From Diplonema papillatum (lineage: Eukaryota; Euglenozoa; Diplonemea; Diplonemida; Diplonemidae), in assembly GCA_030068145.1 (NCBI GenBank), contig JAPJBO010000243.1, positions 1 through 64,000 of the forward strand: a stretch of 64,000 bases of DNA, given 5' to 3'. The notes under the pieces were generated by a model, which worked only from the letters and a program-made list of their open reading frames with translations, made no database searches and had not been told where the DNA came from. The position numbers and the translations under genes are program-made. Numbering within the stretch: the stretch's first letter is position 1; each line of letters begins with the position of its first letter. This document shows, in pieces, positions 60,611 through 64,000 of the stretch.

Positions 60611-63600
60611 CCCAACTTGCAACAAAACCTAGAATCCAAACCATCCACTGACTCTCATCACAGCCAAGCTTCCCAATCAAAACTAGATCCTGACTCCACC
60701 CATAACGGTCCGCGAATCCCCTTCTGGAGTTCCAGGAGCTCTACTTCGTGCTTCTCGCGGTCAAACGCACACGGCCTTCTACTATTGAGATGTGGTGATA
60801 TTCACCCCCACCCAGGGCCGGTGTCGGCAACCTACTATCACGGTCTTCGCATATTGATCTTCAACTGCAACAGCTGGTTCCGGAGACGTGATTTTATTTT
60901 GGCACTGGTTGCCAGGCTTGACATCGATATTGTGCTTTTACAAGAGACCAATCTCCCACCTGACGTTACAGTGGTTATTCCTGGTTTCAATGTAGAACAG
61001 CAAGCCAGAACAATAGAACGTAACCCGGGCTCCAGCAGTCGTAGAGTAAGTGGAGGGCTCATCACCCTTGTCCGGAATACTATCGCGTACCGGCGTCTTG
61101 ACTACAGCTCTCCTCATATTGACGACGCGACGGAACGACTTGATGTTCAACTCGCTCTACCCGAAGGCAGAAACCTCTTAATTGTCAACCTTTACAAACC
61201 ACCCATTCCGCCCTTTTCTCGACATGACTCGCGTACAGATCATTTTGATCCTCAGTATCTCCCGTCTAGCAATGCTGTTATTGCTGGTGACTTCAACCTG
61301 CACCACCCGCTCTGGGAGTCACAATCTCTTCCGAACACGCGGAGCTCGTCTCTCGCGAATTGGATCCTTTGCTCCGACCTGACTGTTTGCAACAACCCTG
61401 CTGTATCAACTCGCCCGCTCTCCACGACCTCGCCTGACCTTGTCCTTTCGCCGCATGGCCTTGATTTCACATGGAAGACGCTTGACGCGAATGGAGGTTC
61501 CGACCATGCACCAATGATTCTCAACATTCCCTCCAACCTCACCCGTCCTACAGTGAAGCCTAAGCCGTTCAGGTGGAACAAGGCTGACTGGGAAGCATAT
61601 GGCTCAACTGCTGATCAACTGCTTGAAGGCCTCCCGGTCAATGATATTGCACAAATCTCCAAACGCTTCTCGGCATCCTTACGGGCTGCTAGAGATCGTC
61701 ACATTCCGACTTCGACATCCAGACGTGGCCATGCCTGGTTCACCGATGAAGTGCGTACTGCGATTGAAGAAAGGGACAGACTTCGCGCAGACCTTGCTGT
61801 TCAAAACAGGCCGCCCGATGACGTCAGAATCCAGCTCAAAGCTGCCCAGCAGAAGATAAATCGACTCATCAACCAAGCCAAGTCTGATCATCTAAACAGG
61901 ACGGCAAGCTCTCTATCCCGTACCTCGACCATGTCTGACTTTCACAGGTTAATGCAATCTGCAGATGACATGGTGAATGATCCGGTCATACCGCCTCTTC
62001 TCATCAATGGCCAATTTGAGTATGATGACAGGGTTAAGGCGTCAGAAATGGGCCAACACTTAGCAGCTACCTGTGCGGGACAATCCGAGACTCTACCGAC
62101 TGACTCCTCAACTCACCAACTCGACTTTGCATTTCAACCGTGGGAACTTGACGCTGCTGTCGATGAGCTTAAACCGTCGACCAGCCTTGGCCCGGATGGG
62201 GTCAATAACTTGATGCTCATCCATCTTGGTGAACGCTCCAAACAATTGCTGCTGCGGCTGATTAACCTTTCATGGTCAAAGGGTGTTGTGCCACCTAACT
62301 GGAAAGAAGCGCACATTCTGATGCAGATTAAACCTGGCAAGACACCTGAGAGCGTTGATTCCTATCGTCCGATCGCGTTGACGAGCTGCGTTGCAAAACT
62401 GGCCGAAAGGATGGTGCTTGTTCGACTCAACCGAGCACTGATTGACAGTCCAATTCACCCATCACAAGCAGGATTCCAGAAGGGGCGCTCTGCTGAAGAG
62501 CAGATAGGAACTGTACAACACGCCTTAGCTCAGGCCCGTGTAGCAGGAAAGAAGTCTGCGCTCCTGCTACTGGACATATCCAAGGCCTTCGACAAGGTGG
62601 ATAAAACCATACTGGGCAACCAGCTTGGTGCAAAATCTGTCTCGGGACGCTTGAAACGCTGGATTCTGCATTTCCTGCATCGTCGGCGGGCGGCAGCCAA
62701 GGTTAATGGGGTACTTGGAAAGTACTTCAACATTGTCAAAGGTGTCCCACAGGGAACGGTACTTGCTCCAACCCTCTTCTTGTGCTACATCGACCCGCTG
62801 GCGGCGAAACTCGAAGCACTCATGCCCGGACTGATCTTCACACTGTTCGCGGATGATCTAGCGATTGTGTGCAGTGCCTTTACTGACGAGGAATTGCAGA
62901 CACTTGCTCAGAAGGTCACAGCTGCTGTTGATGAGTGGGCACAAGAATTTCAGATGAACATGTCAGTCAGCAAGACACACGTCATCTACTTCCCGGTACT
63001 TCCGTCTGATCCCATTACGAACATCGCCGTCCACTTCCCGTCGTCCACTGTCAACTCTCGACTCTCATTGCAGGTATTTGGTGATCTCAGTCTGCATCCT
63101 TCTGACCTCATTGACGCTGCGACTTGCACATTTCGACTCTCGGACAAGGCGAAACAGTTCAACGACCCGCACCTCACTGCAATTGACGGCCACCGTATTC
63201 TCCAGTGCAATGGTATTGAAGTAGCCAATCACACCACTATTCGGGATCCACTCTACGCCTTTCAAAACGTTCACCTTACTTCCGCCCCGCTGCTCCCAAA
63301 CGTTAGATCTGCCCGCTTCCTAGGAGTCATCTTCGATTCGAGCCTGTCGTTCTCCGATCATGTCTCGAGCATCCGGTTGCGCTTCAACGCAAGACTGTCC
63401 AACATGAAACGCATCGCGGATGCTATCACCACGGCTCAATCGGGACCACTCAGATCGCTCTACCTTGCGTACGTTCTCCCTGTCTTCCTCTATGGTATTG
63501 GCGTGTTTGGCCCGTGCTTGCTACAGCAGGATTTCCAGTCGATGAAGACCGATCACCATCGTGCCTTGCGCATCATCACAGGGCTCCCAACATCAACGAC

Positions 63601-64000
63601 ATTACACTCCCTCTGCCTCGAAGCTGACGTTCTTCCACTCGAAACCTACCGGTCGAAGCTGTCGTGCACCTTGTATGAACGGATAAGACGCCTTCCGCAT
63701 ACACGTGGCTATGACATTTGTGTCAAATTTCGACCGGTCCTGACTACATGGTCACATGCTGCGTATGAAGATCTTGCAACGACTGGACTTCTGAAAGTCC
63801 GCCCACAAAACCTCCTACCTCCAACTCCATGTTCTTCACTTGAGCTCCCGCCCTCAATCCACTTCGTCCCCAAGTGCCCCGGCGTTGGCAAACTTTCAAG
63901 TGCGGTACGAAAACGGGAAATGTTCGAGCTCTCCCTCGGTTCGTTACCTGATCGGGACATTGACGTGTTCACCGATGCGTCGAAAGCGCCCAACGAACCG
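60611..64000 (+). CDS. LINE L3 ORF2, open to the window end
   Basis: No in-frame stop from the codon after the ORF1 TGA to base 64,000 (1,130 codons). Motifs as in L1: GDIHPHPGP, IFNCNSWFRRRD, LLQETNLPPD, AGDFNLHHPLW, GSDHAPM, QAGFQKGRSAEEQ, FADDLAIVC and the beginning of RNase H. As in L1, there is no ATG before the GSDHAPM motif at about codon 300. Confidence 0.9.

Larger units (their letters stand above)
59507..64000 (+). mobile_element. LINE copy L3, 5'-truncated in ORF1, runs off the window
   Basis: Collinear with L1 from about residue 44 of ORF1 through ORF2 to the start of RNase H (VFTDASKAP) at the window end. Divergence from L1 is visible throughout, mostly at third positions, unlike the nearly identical L2. 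L3 is therefore an older or different subfamily copy whose frames are nevertheless maintained. Confidence 0.93.

Overview
The window is nuclear DNA from a eukaryote. It has spliced genes with GT-AG introns, eukaryotic tRNA genes, poly(A)-tailed LINEs, and DNA transposons nested several layers deep. High GC, an Ingi/I-like LINE with RNase H, an R2/NeSL-like LINE with a restriction-like endonuclease, and single-copy SMCHD1-like and SANBR-like genes fit an alga or other protist with a repeat-rich genome. I cannot name the species. There is no prokaryotic operon structure.

Layout. 1-5.5 kb: transposon debris, including a DNA-element fragment, two 3' fragments of the R2/NeSL-like LINE, an array of perfect hairpins, and an ISXO2-like transposase remnant. 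5.5-11.3 kb: a nearly complete LINE (L1) on the minus strand with ORF1, EN, RT and RNase H. 12-16.7 kb: tRNA-like elements, minisatellites and an OTU-protease fragment. 16.8-19.2 kb: the last two exons of an SMCHD1/GMI1-like SMC-hinge protein. 19.7-21.2 kb: a truncated hAT-like element with a 205-bp satellite and a CT microsatellite. 22.7-29.0 kb: a three-exon SANBR/KIAA1841-like gene whose second intron holds a complete copy of that hAT-like element. 29-33.6 kb: more non-autonomous elements.

33.6-58.7 kb is a stack of nested insertions, most of them datable by target-site duplications (TSDs). A hAT-like element (Y3) received an R2-like LINE, a TA-flanked element (Z1) and a foldback element (FB-D, 9-bp TSD). 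The R2-like LINE received element X (7-8 bp TSD). Further right, LINE copy L2 was split by a 9.3-kb TA-flanked element (Z2) and by a foldback element (FB-C, perfect 9-bp TSD). Z2 was in turn split by a poly(A) retro-insertion and by a 7.3-kb element (H1, 7-bp TSD) carrying two genes I do not recognise. 59.5-64 kb: a third LINE copy (L3), open to the window edge.

Main observations. (1) At least six different minisatellite families share one design: a terminus of the form GGG-N(5-6)-CCC-ATT followed by 29-30 bp tandem units that each restart with (C)CCATT. Two pairs of these arrays form inverted ends of elements with perfect 9-bp TSDs, like Drosophila Foldback/Mutator-Phantom elements. (2) The LINE carries ORF1 and ORF2 in the same frame separated by one UGA, with no AUG in about the first 320 codons of ORF2 and a degenerate 2A-like GDIHPHPGP. 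Both copies show this, which suggests programmed readthrough. (3) H1 and its 4.6-kb two-gene core are candidates for an undescribed autonomous transposon. (4) Z elements carry a membrane-anchored, ULP-like protease-related ORF.
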